From SLFT01 sp964493075 (GTDB taxonomy: Bacteria > Hydrogenedentota > Hydrogenedentia > Hydrogenedentales > CAITNO01), in the NCBI GenBank assembly GCA_964493075.1, contig CAZBNU010000002.1:1-62871 (forward strand): 62,871 nt of DNA, given 5' to 3'. Positions 52,049-60,042 of the stretch are shown here, in pieces. Under the pieces are notes generated by a model. It was given only the letters and a program-made list of their open reading frames with translations. It was not told where the DNA came from and did no database searches. The first letter of the stretch is position 1. Each line of letters starts with the position of its first letter. Both the position numbers and the translations under genes were made by a program.

Positions 52049-52267
52049 ATGTCAAGAGTGATTTGGCGATACACATTAACAAAGCAGGAAGAAAAACTTT
52101 GGGAGCGTGAAGAGCTGCGGGGCTGGCGTGAAGCAATGCAGGGTTTTGTGGAAGACGAAGCACGCGAACAGGGATGCACCAAGTATGCTATTTATGGCAA
52201 AGGCGACAGCCTTATAGTGAAAAACGCCGTTTCCGCACTAGCCAGCACCGTAGAAGCAAACGTTTAA
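52049..52267 (+). CDS. small hypothetical protein (72 residues)
   Basis: MSRVIWRYTLTKQEEKLWEREELRGWREAMQGFVEDEARE... No family recognised. A clear AGGAG lies 9 nt before the ATG and a good promoter lies 100 bp upstream, so it is probably expressed. Two amphipathic helices rich in Glu, Arg and Trp precede a small beta-like end (CTKYAIYGKGDSLIVKNAVSALAS). The frame is open far upstream but lacks initiation signals there. Cytoplasmic by composition. Confidence 0.6.
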   Translation: MSRVIWRYTLTKQEEKLWEREELRGWREAMQGFVEDEAREQGCTKYAIYGKGDSLIVKNAVSALASTVEANV

Positions 52268-52342
52268 GTTTTGTTGCAACACCAGCGTATCCTGTAAAAA
52301 AAGGGCTTCCACGGTCTTCAGCAGCTATGTCTTCGTATCTGT

Positions 52343-53470
52343 TCAGAAAAATACCATGTTGTCACGATGCACCACTTCGTCAAAATCTTTGTGACCAAGA
52401 ATAGAGGCAATTTCTCTGGTTTTTCTGCCTTTTATGGCAGCAATACTTTCACTGCTGTAATTAGTTAGTCCCCGCGCTATGGTGCGCCCCTCACCGTCCA
52501 CAATGCGCACTGCCGCTCCCGCGTCGAATTTACCCTCCACGCGCACAATCCCTGCTGGCAACAGGCTTTTCCCCTTGTTCAGCAACGCATTGCATGCACC
52601 TTCATCAATATGCAGGACACCGGTGGTGGTGCGGCCAAAGGCAATCCAGCGTTTTCGGTGGGGCATTGCGACTTTTGCCGGAAAAAAACGGGTACGCGGC
52701 GCTTCCCCAGCCAGCACACGGTGGATAATCTGATCCAGACGTCCCGAGGCAATGACGCAGTCCACGCCCGCAGCAGTAGCAATACGTGCCGCTTCCAATT
52801 TGGTGCGCATTCCACCGGTGGAAGCAATGCTTCCCGCGCCACCTGCGGCAGATTCTATTTCCGGAGTGATTTGCACCACATCCTCAATCAGCTTTGCTGA
52901 GGCATCCTGTCGGGGGTTCTTGTCAAAAAGCCCTTCCACATCCGTGAGGATAATCAAGAGGTTGGCATTGATCTTTGCCGCAATCTTTGCAGCAAGCGTA
53001 TCATTGTCGCCAAATCGCAGTTCTTCGGTGGCCGTGGAATCGTTCTCGTTCACCACAGGGATCACATTGCTCATGGCAAACAAGTTCAGCAACGTATTGC
53101 GTACATTGAGGTAGTTACGCCGGGAATCCAAATCCGATTGGGTCAGCAACACCTGTGCCGTGGTCAACCCCTCACCATAAGTTCGAAAAAGGGTTTCGTA
53201 ATAGTGCATCAATCGCGCCTGACCCACGGCAGCAACGGCCTGCTTGTCCGGCAGCACTACAGGGCGTTTTGATAGGGACAATGCTTCCATACCACAGCCC
53301 ACAGCACCGGAACTTACAATCAGAATATCCATGGTGTGCTCTTTTTTAAGAGCACAGATTTCTTTCACCATATTCTCCAGGGCATACCCTTCAAAACCCT
53401 GTTTTCCAGTGAGCAGATTGGTGCCGATTTTGACTACAAGCCGTTTTATTAGGACGGAACTGTTTCTCAT
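52343..53470 (-). CDS. proB: glutamate 5-kinase
   Basis: First step of proline synthesis, feedback-inhibited by proline in the family. About 375 residues: RLVVKIGTNLLTGKQGFE, ILIVSSGAVGCGMEAL, PVVNENDSTATEELRFGDNDTLAAKIA, LLIILTDVEGLFDKNPR and GSIASTGGMRTKLEAARIATAAGVDCVIASGR. A C-terminal PUA domain (LHIDEGACNALLNKGKSLLPAGIVRVEG) follows. The frame extends 10 codons further; GGAG before the ATG at 53470 fixes the start. proA is not in the window and proC is at 18.5 kb. Confidence 0.96.
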   Translation of the reverse strand: MRNSSVLIKRLVVKIGTNLLTGKQGFEGYALENMVKEICALKKEHTMDILIVSSGAVGCGMEALSLSKRPVVLPDKQAVAAVGQARLMHYYETLFRTYGEGLTTAQVLLTQSDLDSRRNYLNVRNTLLNLFAMSNVIPVVNENDSTATEELRFGDNDTLAAKIAAKINANLLIILTDVEGLFDKNPRQDASAKLIEDVVQITPEIESAAGGAGSIASTGGMRTKLEAARIATAAGVDCVIASGRLDQIIHRVLAGEAPRTRFFPAKVAMPHRKRWIAFGRTTTGVLHIDEGACNALLNKGKSLLPAGIVRVEGKFDAGAAVRIVDGEGRTIARGLTNYSSESIAAIKGRKTREIASILGHKDFDEVVHRDNMVFF

Positions 53471-53550
53471 GGACTCTCCGTAGGCGACGACGTATAACAA
53501 TGTCGTTCAAGGTACTGGTAAGAATGGCAAGCAGATGAATACGCGCCCCT

Positions 53551-53578
53551 ATTATAAACAATACTGCCTGCGCCACAA
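53551..53578 (-). promoter_or_regulatory. possible promoter of proB
   Basis: On the minus strand TTGTGG (53573-53578), 16-bp spacer, perfect -10 TATAAT (53551-53556), about 80 bp before the proB ATG. Confidence 0.45.
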
Positions 53579-53641
53579 AATTGATAATTGTTATTGTACA
53601 ATACGCCTCCTTTACCCACCTGTTGTGATGAACGATAGAAA

Positions 53642-53679
53642 GATGGGTTCCGCTACGCTTCAATCAGCCCACACTACAA
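53642..53679. repeat. solo arm of the REP-like element
   Basis: GATGGGTTCCGCTACGCTTC followed by AATCAGCCCACACTACAA. Degenerate version of the arms at 2042-2129. The wider region 53471-54041 holds no gene apart from the promoters listed. Confidence 0.5.
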
Positions 53680-53927
53680 TATTTTTGTCAGAAGTTGACA
53701 TTTTTTTCCAACAACGTTATCTTGCCAAATCCCATCACGGCAATTCTCTGGTTTGTTGAAAAAAGAGTAAAAACTACACAGTTGTAGGAAAAATATCACT
53801 TACATTCTATCTTGAAGTTTTCTGTAATCCAATTTTATTGGGTACGAAAATGAAAATACAAAAATATATGTTTTATTTACAACACCTTACGCTGACTTAT
53901 ACGATAAAAGTCTGCCCATATCTTCTT

Positions 53928-53944
53928 TTGGCACGCGCCATGCT
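53928..53944 (+). promoter_or_regulatory. sigma-54-type promoter of the PII-amtB unit
   Basis: TTGGCACGCGCCATGCT matches the -24/-12 consensus YTGGCACGRNNNTTGCW at all but two positions, with GG and GC at the correct 12-nt spacing. It lies about 100 bp before the PII start. Sigma-54 control with an NtrC-type activator is the standard logic for glnK-amtB. No clear NtrC site is seen upstream. Confidence 0.75.
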
Positions 53945-54041
53945 TTAGTACGAACAGGATTGTTTACCTGTTTCTTAATCGGGGCAATTTTTATTAAAGC
54001 GCCCCACAACAAGCATTGCGCATGAAAGAAAAGGAGGAGCA

Positions 54042-54383
54042 TTGAAGAAAATAGAAGCCATTATTAAGCCCTTCAAACTTGAAGAAGTCAAGGAGGCCCT
54101 GAGTCGTGTGGGCATACAGGGTATAACGGTGATAGAGGTGAAAGGTTTTGGTCGTCAGAAAGGACATAAAGAGATGTACCGCGGTGCGGAATACGTTGTG
54201 GAATTTCTTCCGAAACTGAAACTGGAAATCATTATCACGGACGACCTGGTGGGCAAAGCCACAGAGGCCATCTGCGCCGCAGCATCTACCGGACGCATTG
54301 GTGATGGAAAAATCTTCATTCTACCTGTTGAAGATGCCATCCGGATTCGTACCGGTGAGACGGGCGAAGTGGTTGTGGAATAG
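54042..54383 (+). CDS. glnK: nitrogen regulatory protein PII (GlnK/GlnB)
   Basis: Trimeric signal protein sensing 2-oxoglutarate and ATP/ADP, blocking AmtB when nitrogen is plentiful. At 113 residues it has normal length, starting MKKIEAIIKPFKLEEVKEAL. The T-loop KGHKEMYRGAEYVVEFLPK carries Tyr51, the uridylylation site. The C-terminal signature TGRIGDGKIFILPVEDAIRIRTGE is intact. The start codon is TTG with AAGGAGGAG just before it. Pairing with amtB marks it as GlnK-type; GlnB cannot be excluded by sequence alone. Confidence 0.95.
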   Translation: MKKIEAIIKPFKLEEVKEALSRVGIQGITVIEVKGFGRQKGHKEMYRGAEYVVEFLPKLKLEIIITDDLVGKATEAICAAASTGRIGDGKIFILPVEDAIRIRTGETGEVVVE

Positions 54384-54462
54384 CAACGGGATTCCCCCAT
54401 CCGTCACCACATTAATATTAACCAACTTGATATCAACAACCCACTTTAACAGGAGAAAATGC

Positions 54463-55833
54463 ATGATGAAGAAGGAACGATTCGATTTTTTTAGCAATAG
54501 CGGAAAGCATAAAAGAGTGCTTCTATCCATTGCACTTGGCGGCCTGGTAATTGCACTGGGCTCCTCGGCGTCCGCAGACGAGACAGCAGACCTGCTGCTG
54601 GAACAGAAGGTCATGCTTGATACCCTCTGGGTAATGATTGCCGGATTCCTCGTGTTCTTCATGAATGCCGGTTTTGCCCTCGTGGAGACCGGCTTTTGTC
54701 GCAGCAAGAACGCGGTAAATATTCTGGCGAAGAACTTTATTGTTTTCGGAATTGCCTGTCTTACCTTCTGGGCAACCGGATTCGCACTGATGTTTGGCGA
54801 TGGAAACGGGATAGCGGGCCTTGCAGGATTCTTTCTGCGTGGCGCTGACAACAGCCCGATGATTGATGACGCTTATGCCGGGGTATTCTCCTCTATCAGT
54901 TGGACAGGCGTACCTTTGGAGGCGAAGTTTTTCTTCCAACTGGTATTCGCCGCCACGGCAGCAACCATCGTGTCCGGCGCAGTTGCGGAGCGCATCAAGT
55001 TTCAGGCATATATCATGTTCGCCGCTTTTCTTATCGCGGTAATGTACCCCATCACGGGCCACTGGATATGGGGCGGCGGCTGGCTGGGTGATTTCATGGG
55101 AACCAACTTCAAAGATTTTGCCGGTTCCACAGTCGTGCATAGCGTGGGCGGTTGGGCTGCCCTGGTAGGCGTCATCCTGCTTGGACCTCGTCTCGGCAAA
55201 TACCGCAAGGATGGTTCCGTCAGTCCCATCCCCGGTCACAACATTGCGCTTGCCACACTCGGCGGTCTTATCCTCTGGCTCGGCTGGTTCGGATTTAATC
55301 CTGGCAGCACCATGGCAGCAGATGGCGCCGCCATCGCGCATATTGCCGTCACAACGGCCATGGCAGCGGCGGCGGGCATCGCAGCGGCAACGGCCTACTC
55401 CTGGATACGTCTGGGCAACCCGGATTTGAGCATGATCATCAATGGTTGTCTTGCTGGACTGGTCGCCATTACAGCGCCGTGCGACGGTGTAAGTATTGAA
55501 GGCAGCGTAATCATAGGCTTGATTGCGGGCTTCCTGGTCGTCGAATCGGTTATCACATTCGATAAACTGCACCTGGACGACCCGGTAGGTGCACTGTCGG
55601 TACACCTTATCAATGGTATCTGGGGCACACTTGCGGTGGGGCTGTTCAACACCGAGGTAGGCCTGTTCTACGGCGGCGGCACCACGCAAATTATTGTGCA
55701 GGCAGTCGGCGTAGGGGCGGTAGGCGCATTCACTCTGGCGGCATCCTTCCTGTTCGAAGGCTTGACGGTGCCGGTGGATTCGCTCATCTCGTCGGGTTCG
55801 GTGAGCCCCGCTCCGATGGCGGCGGCGTGGTGA
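54463..55833 (+). CDS. amtB: ammonium transporter AmtB, 3' end displaced by an apparent chimeric insert
   Basis: Ammonium channel of the inner membrane. It starts at ATG 54463 after AGGAG, with a signal peptide (KRVLLSIALGGLVIALGSSASA) and eleven-helix core: WVMIAGFLVFFMNAGFALVETGFCRSKN, FFQLVFAATAATIVSGAVAERIKF, DFAGSTVVHSVGGWAALVG and LIINGI-like HLINGIWGTLAVGLF. The frame is good up to 55755 (GAFTLAASFLF). It then enters foreign sequence and stops at 55833. The genuine 3' end (FWGITKAVLGLRVSPEEEYIGLD...) reappears at 55921-56100 in the same frame. The true protein is probably about 490 residues. Confidence 0.93.
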   Translation: MMKKERFDFFSNSGKHKRVLLSIALGGLVIALGSSASADETADLLLEQKVMLDTLWVMIAGFLVFFMNAGFALVETGFCRSKNAVNILAKNFIVFGIACLTFWATGFALMFGDGNGIAGLAGFFLRGADNSPMIDDAYAGVFSSISWTGVPLEAKFFFQLVFAATAATIVSGAVAERIKFQAYIMFAAFLIAVMYPITGHWIWGGGWLGDFMGTNFKDFAGSTVVHSVGGWAALVGVILLGPRLGKYRKDGSVSPIPGHNIALATLGGLILWLGWFGFNPGSTMAADGAAIAHIAVTTAMAAAAGIAAATAYSWIRLGNPDLSMIINGCLAGLVAITAPCDGVSIEGSVIIGLIAGFLVVESVITFDKLHLDDPVGALSVHLINGIWGTLAVGLFNTEVGLFYGGGTTQIIVQAVGVGAVGAFTLAASFLFEGLTVPVDSLISSGSVSPAPMAAAW

Positions 55834-55920
55834 TCGAGGCTTCCGACGGCGACGACGGTTCCGGGTTCGAGACCAAGACGTGGGCTGCCCTGCTCTGTCA
55901 CGGCGCCGACNNNNNNNNNN
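55756..55920. other. chimeric insert with 10-N gap: fragment of a FGGY-type sugar kinase
   Basis: 155 bp between two copies of a 36-nt amtB segment (55720-55755 and 55921-55956, one mismatch), ending in ten N (55911-55920). On the minus strand it reads LGLEPGTVVAVGSLDHHAAAIGAGL and EMSESTGTV, typical of FGGY carbohydrate kinases. It is visibly more GC-rich than its surroundings. It cannot belong to amtB and is most likely a scaffold or gap-filling error. Confidence 0.85.
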
Positions 55921-56100
55921 GTAGGCGCATTCACTCTGGTGGCATCCTTCCTGTTCTGGGGCATCACCAAGGCCGTTTTGGGCTTACGTGTAAGCCCGGA
56001 AGAGGAGTACATCGGCCTTGACAAGAGCGAGATGGGCCTGGAAGCCTACCCGAATGATGCTACAACATCCGAATATAAAGTCGCCGTAATGCCAGAATAA
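55921..56100 (+). pseudogene. amtB: 3' end of amtB (separated by the chimeric insert)
   Basis: Encodes VGAFTLVASFLFWGITKAVLGLRVSPEEEYIGLDKSEMGLEAYPNDATTSEYKVAVMPE and a stop at 56098-56100. This is the last helix and cytoplasmic tail of an Amt protein (GLRVSxEEExxGLDxxEHGxxAY type). It is in the same phase as the upstream frame. Called a fragment only because of the assembly problem; the gene is probably intact in the organism. Confidence 0.85.
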
Positions 56101-56130
56101 GTAAAACGCAAATGCGTATCATGTCACAGA

Positions 56131-56167
56131 ATGCCGCCGGCCATCAGGTCGGCGGCGTTTCTGTTTA
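56131..56167 (+). terminator. intrinsic terminator of amtB
   Basis: Stem GCCGCC / GGCGGC (56133-56138, 56151-56156) followed by GTTTCTGTTT, 31 nt after the amtB stop. Confidence 0.7.
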
Positions 56168-56171
56168 TTAC

Positions 56172-56206
56172 AAAAAAAAGGAAGGCCGGCGCAATTAACG
56201 CCGACC
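56172..56206 (-). terminator. intrinsic terminator of clpB
   Basis: On the minus strand GGTCGGCG...CGCCGGCC (56184-56206, 7-nt loop, one G-T pair) followed by TTCCTTTTTTTTG. 64 nt after the clpB stop, back to back with the amtB terminator. Confidence 0.88.
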
Positions 56207-56269
56207 TCAGGAAACGTTTTGGATTTCACACAGCACAACATCCATGCAAATCCATGGGTCAAAGCCACG

Positions 56270-58867
56270 TCAAGCGGCGTGATGAAACACTTGCTTGAAC
56301 GTGAGAACATCACCATCCGCATCAATTGTAACATAACTTCCGTCAGATAGTTCGCCGGCAATAATTTTGTAGGCCAACGGGTCAAGTATCAGCTGTTGAA
56401 TTGCACGTTTCAGGGGACGCGCACCATAGACCGGATCATAGCCGCGCACCGCAAGCAGGTCGCGTGCGGCATCGCTGAGTTCGAGGGTTAGTTTTCTTTC
56501 TTCCAACCTTTTTGCGAGACGATGGAACTGCACATCCACAATGCGGCGTATATCCTCGCGGCTGAGCGGATGAAACACGACAACCTCATCTATCCGGTTC
56601 AAGAACTCTGGCCTGAAATGGCTTCGCAGCATACTGCGCACCGCTTCCGCTTTCTCCATCTCACTGCCGTCCACCCCTTCGAATACGGCACTGCCAATAT
56701 TCGAGGTCATAATGACAACCGTGTTTCGAAAGTCAACGGTACGCCCCTGGTTATCCGTCAAGCGGCCATCGTCCAACAGTTGCAGCAGAATGTTAAAGAC
56801 ATCAGGATGAGCCTTTTCAATTTCGTCCAGTAGCACCACGCTGTAGGGGCGACGGCGTACCGCCTCGGTCAGTTGACCGCCTTCTTCGTAACCGATATAT
56901 CCCGGTGGCGCACCGACAAGACGAGATACCGAGTGTTTCTCCATATATTCCGACATGTCAATGCGCACCATCGCATTTTCGTCATCGAACATGGATTCAG
57001 CCAGGGCACGCGCCAATTCGGTTTTCCCAACACCCGTGGGTCCTAGGAAGATAAAAGAACCAATAGGCCGTTCCGGCTCCTTCAATCCGGCACGGGCGCG
57101 ACGCACCGCTTCGGACACGGCCGTGACACCGTCTTCCTGTCCTATAACCCGTTCGCTTAGTTGCTCTTCCAAAGCGAGTAACTTTTGCATTTCGCTTTCC
57201 ATCAACCGATCAACAGGGATACCCGTCCAATTCGACACAATTTTCGATACCTGCTCTTCCGTGACCTCTTCGCTGAGGAAACTGCCATGAGCCTGTATGT
57301 CGGCCAGCCGCTCATTCTCGGTCTTCAGTTTCTGTTGCAGTTCGTTGATACGGCCATAGCGAATCTCGGCAACCTTGTCCAGTTGACCCTGCCGCTCCGC
57401 GATCTCCTCTTCGCGGCGTGCGTCATCAATCTGTGCCTGGAGACTGCGTATTGCATCAATGCGTTCTTTTTCCATACGCCATTGCGCCTTTTTGGCGCTC
57501 AAACCTTCGCGCAGGTCGGCCATTTCCGCTTCAATGGCGTCGCGACGTTCCTTGCCCATGCGATCTTTTTCTTTTTTCAGGGCCAGTTGCTCTATTTCCA
57601 ACTGGCGCAGGCGGCGCTCAATAACATCAATTTCATAAGGCATGCTGTCAATCTCGATGCGCAAGCGCGAGGCCGCCTCATCAACAAGATCAATTGCCTT
57701 GTCCGGCAGAAAGCGGTCGGCAATATAGCGGTTGCTGAGTACTGCGGCGGCAACAAGGGCATCGTCCCGTATACGCACGCCGTGATGTACCTCATACCGT
57801 TCTTTCAGTCCCCGCAAAATGGCAATGGTGTTTTCCACATTAGGCTGGGCGACCAGAACCGGTTGAAAACGGCGTTCCAGTGCCGCATCTTTCTCCACAT
57901 GCTTCTTATACTCGTCAAGGGTGGTCGCGCCGATGCAGTGCAATTCACCACGGGCCAGTGCAGGCTTGAGCATGTTGGAGGCGTCCATGGCGCCTTCTGC
58001 CGCACCTGCGCCCACGATGGTGTGCATCTCATCTATGAAAAGGATTACGGCGCCAGCGGCTTCCTGCACCGCAGCAAGTACCGCCTTGAGCCGCTCTTCA
58101 AATTCGCCACGAAATTTCGCGCCTGCCACCATGGCGGCAATGTCGAGTGCGGCAACGCGCTTGTTTTTCAGGCCTTCCGGCACATCCCCGGCGATAATGC
58201 GCTGGGCGAGTCCCTCCACAATGGCCGTCTTGCCCGTTCCGGGTTCGCCAATCAATACAGGATTGTTCTTAGTGCGGCGGGACAGTACCTGTATAACCCG
58301 ACGTATCTCTTCATCACGCCCGATGACCGGATCAAGTTTTCCTGCCCGCGCCAGTTGAGTCAGATCACGGCTGTACTTCTGCAGCGCCTCGTAAGTGGAC
58401 TCTGCATTGGGGTCATTCACACGCTGTGTTCCGCGCACCTCCTTCATTGCCTGCAACACCGCCTGGGTGGTAACGCCCATGCCTTTCAGCAGCTGGGCGG
58501 CATCACTTTCGGTTTCCAGAATGCCCAGCAGAATGTGTTCTGTACTCAGGTACTCATCCTTCAGACGCTGCGCCTGTTTCCAGCCCGCGTCCAGCGCCTG
58601 ATTCGCATCACGGCTTAGCGTGGGTTGCCCTGTATTGCCGCTTACGTGGGCCATACGCGAAAGAGCCTGCTCTGCCGCCGCCGTCACCTGTGCCGGTGAC
58701 GCGCCGATACGCTGCAATATGGAAACAACAGCGCCTTGCTCCTGCGTGGCCAATGCCCGCAGCAGATGCAGATTGCGTATTTCCGGATGCCCCGATTCTG
58801 CAGCCAGTTCCAAGGCATCTGCCAGTACTTCCTGTGCCTTTATGGTCAATTTATCCATTCGTATCAT
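56270..58867 (-). CDS. clpB: ATP-dependent disaggregase ClpB
   Basis: Hexameric AAA+ protein that rescues aggregated proteins with DnaK. At 865 residues it has the usual length: two N-terminal Clp repeats, NBD1 with Walker A GEPGTGKT (208-215) and FIDEMHTIVGAG, the coiled-coil middle domain (about 410-520, ERRLRQLEIEQLALKKEKDRMG... KVAEIRYGRINELQQKL) that separates ClpB from ClpA/ClpC, and NBD2 with GPTGVGKTELARALAE, LVGAPPGYIGYEEGGQLTEAVRRRPYSVVLLDEIEKAHPDVFNILLQ. AAAGGAGA precedes the start. No CIRCE operator is visible in the 170-bp upstream region. Appears monocistronic. Confidence 0.97.
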   Translation of the reverse strand: MIRMDKLTIKAQEVLADALELAAESGHPEIRNLHLLRALATQEQGAVVSILQRIGASPAQVTAAAEQALSRMAHVSGNTGQPTLSRDANQALDAGWKQAQRLKDEYLSTEHILLGILETESDAAQLLKGMGVTTQAVLQAMKEVRGTQRVNDPNAESTYEALQKYSRDLTQLARAGKLDPVIGRDEEIRRVIQVLSRRTKNNPVLIGEPGTGKTAIVEGLAQRIIAGDVPEGLKNKRVAALDIAAMVAGAKFRGEFEERLKAVLAAVQEAAGAVILFIDEMHTIVGAGAAEGAMDASNMLKPALARGELHCIGATTLDEYKKHVEKDAALERRFQPVLVAQPNVENTIAILRGLKERYEVHHGVRIRDDALVAAAVLSNRYIADRFLPDKAIDLVDEAASRLRIEIDSMPYEIDVIERRLRQLEIEQLALKKEKDRMGKERRDAIEAEMADLREGLSAKKAQWRMEKERIDAIRSLQAQIDDARREEEIAERQGQLDKVAEIRYGRINELQQKLKTENERLADIQAHGSFLSEEVTEEQVSKIVSNWTGIPVDRLMESEMQKLLALEEQLSERVIGQEDGVTAVSEAVRRARAGLKEPERPIGSFIFLGPTGVGKTELARALAESMFDDENAMVRIDMSEYMEKHSVSRLVGAPPGYIGYEEGGQLTEAVRRRPYSVVLLDEIEKAHPDVFNILLQLLDDGRLTDNQGRTVDFRNTVVIMTSNIGSAVFEGVDGSEMEKAEAVRSMLRSHFRPEFLNRIDEVVVFHPLSREDIRRIVDVQFHRLAKRLEERKLTLELSDAARDLLAVRGYDPVYGARPLKRAIQQLILDPLAYKIIAGELSDGSYVTIDADGDVLTFKQVFHHAA

Positions 58868-59040
58868 AATAGAGGTTCTCCTTTGTTCATAATTCTCTTA
58901 CCTTACAGCAACAAGAATCATGCCAACGGAAAACGCCCAAAACACCAGCAAAAACGCAAACAACTCCCCCAGAAATGTTTCATTGTAGAGCTGCGTGTAC
59001 CATAGTCAATCACCATGAACTGAGGGCATGGTGTGTGTTT

Positions 59041-60042
59041 TCACTGCCGTAAGCGCGGGTCCAGCGCATCGCGCAATCCGTCGCCGACGAGGTTGAAGGA
59101 GACGACGGTGATGAATACGGCAATGCCGGGGAAGGTCACCAGCCACCAGGCGAAGTCCACGTAACTCTGGGATTGTTTCAGGATTTCGCCCCAGCTGGCA
59201 GTGGGCGGCGGCACGCCGAAGCCGAGGAAACTGAGGCCGGATTCGGTGAGGATAGCGCCAGCAATGCCGAAGGTGGCGCTGACGAATACAGGGCTGAGCG
59301 AATTGGGCAGCAGGTGACGGAAAATGATGTGTTTGTCGTTCAAGCCGGACGCGCGTGCGGCAATGGCGTATTCCTGCTGCTTCTGCTTGAGGAATTCGCC
59401 GCGCACCAGCCGCGCAATACCGGGCCAGCCAGTGAGACCAATAACGATCATAATATTCATGATGCTGGGTTCGAGGAAGGCCATGACTGTGATGATGAGG
59501 AAGAAAGCGGGAATGCAAATCCAGATTTCGATGATGCGCAGGATAATGGTGTCCACCACGCCGCCATAAAATCCGGCAAGGGCGCCAATGACAATGCCTA
59601 TTGCAACGGCGATGCCTACGGCGATGAATCCGACAGACATGGAAATGCGCGCACCCCAGATGATGCGGCTGAGCACGTCCCGTCCGCGGTCGTCGGTGCC
59701 GAGTAGGTGTTCCCGTGAAGGGGGCCTGAGATTGTCACGCAAGTCCTGGCGCAAGGGGCTGTGCGGCACCGGAGGAAGTAAAGCAAACTCGCCTTCTCCC
59801 GGTTCCCAACGGTCGAAGTTCGCGTACATGTTCTCCGCTGCCAGCGTCTCGTAGGTAATAATGTTGGGCAGCCAGTAGGTCACCCCATCCTTCTTCATGA
59901 CAATGGGCACATCGCCCGCAAGGAAGGGCGCAAACAGCGCAATGAACCCAACGCTCAACACCAGCAGCACCCCCAGCAACGCTGGCTTGTTCTTTTTGAA
60001 CTGCCCCCATGCGGGATACCTTATGGAAAGATTTTTCTTCAT
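59041..60042 (-). CDS. peptide ABC transporter permease, OppC/DppC type
   Basis: 333 residues: N-terminal helix ALLGVLLVLSVGFIALFAPFLAG, a long periplasmic loop, LLGTDDRGRDVLSRIIWGARISM, and the permease coupling motif EFLKQKQQEYAIAARASGLNDKHIIFRHLLPNSLSPVFV. The end is the standard WWLVTFPGIAVFITVVSFNLVGDGLRDALDPRLRQ. Overlaps the OppB gene by 4 nt. The next gene is clpB; no ATPase gene follows. Confidence 0.92.
   Translation of the reverse strand: MKKNLSIRYPAWGQFKKNKPALLGVLLVLSVGFIALFAPFLAGDVPIVMKKDGVTYWLPNIITYETLAAENMYANFDRWEPGEGEFALLPPVPHSPLRQDLRDNLRPPSREHLLGTDDRGRDVLSRIIWGARISMSVGFIAVGIAVAIGIVIGALAGFYGGVVDTIILRIIEIWICIPAFFLIITVMAFLEPSIMNIMIVIGLTGWPGIARLVRGEFLKQKQQEYAIAARASGLNDKHIIFRHLLPNSLSPVFVSATFGIAGAILTESGLSFLGFGVPPPTASWGEILKQSQSYVDFAWWLVTFPGIAVFITVVSFNLVGDGLRDALDPRLRQ

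Noticed and set aside
54523..55689. 388-residue minus frame opposite amtB
   Set aside because: Antisense shadow of a membrane-protein gene; rich in Cys/His/Arg with no family resemblance.
58868..59040. CIRCE heat-shock operator before clpB
   Set aside because: No TTAGCACTC-N9-GAGTGCTAA-like inverted repeat in the upstream region.
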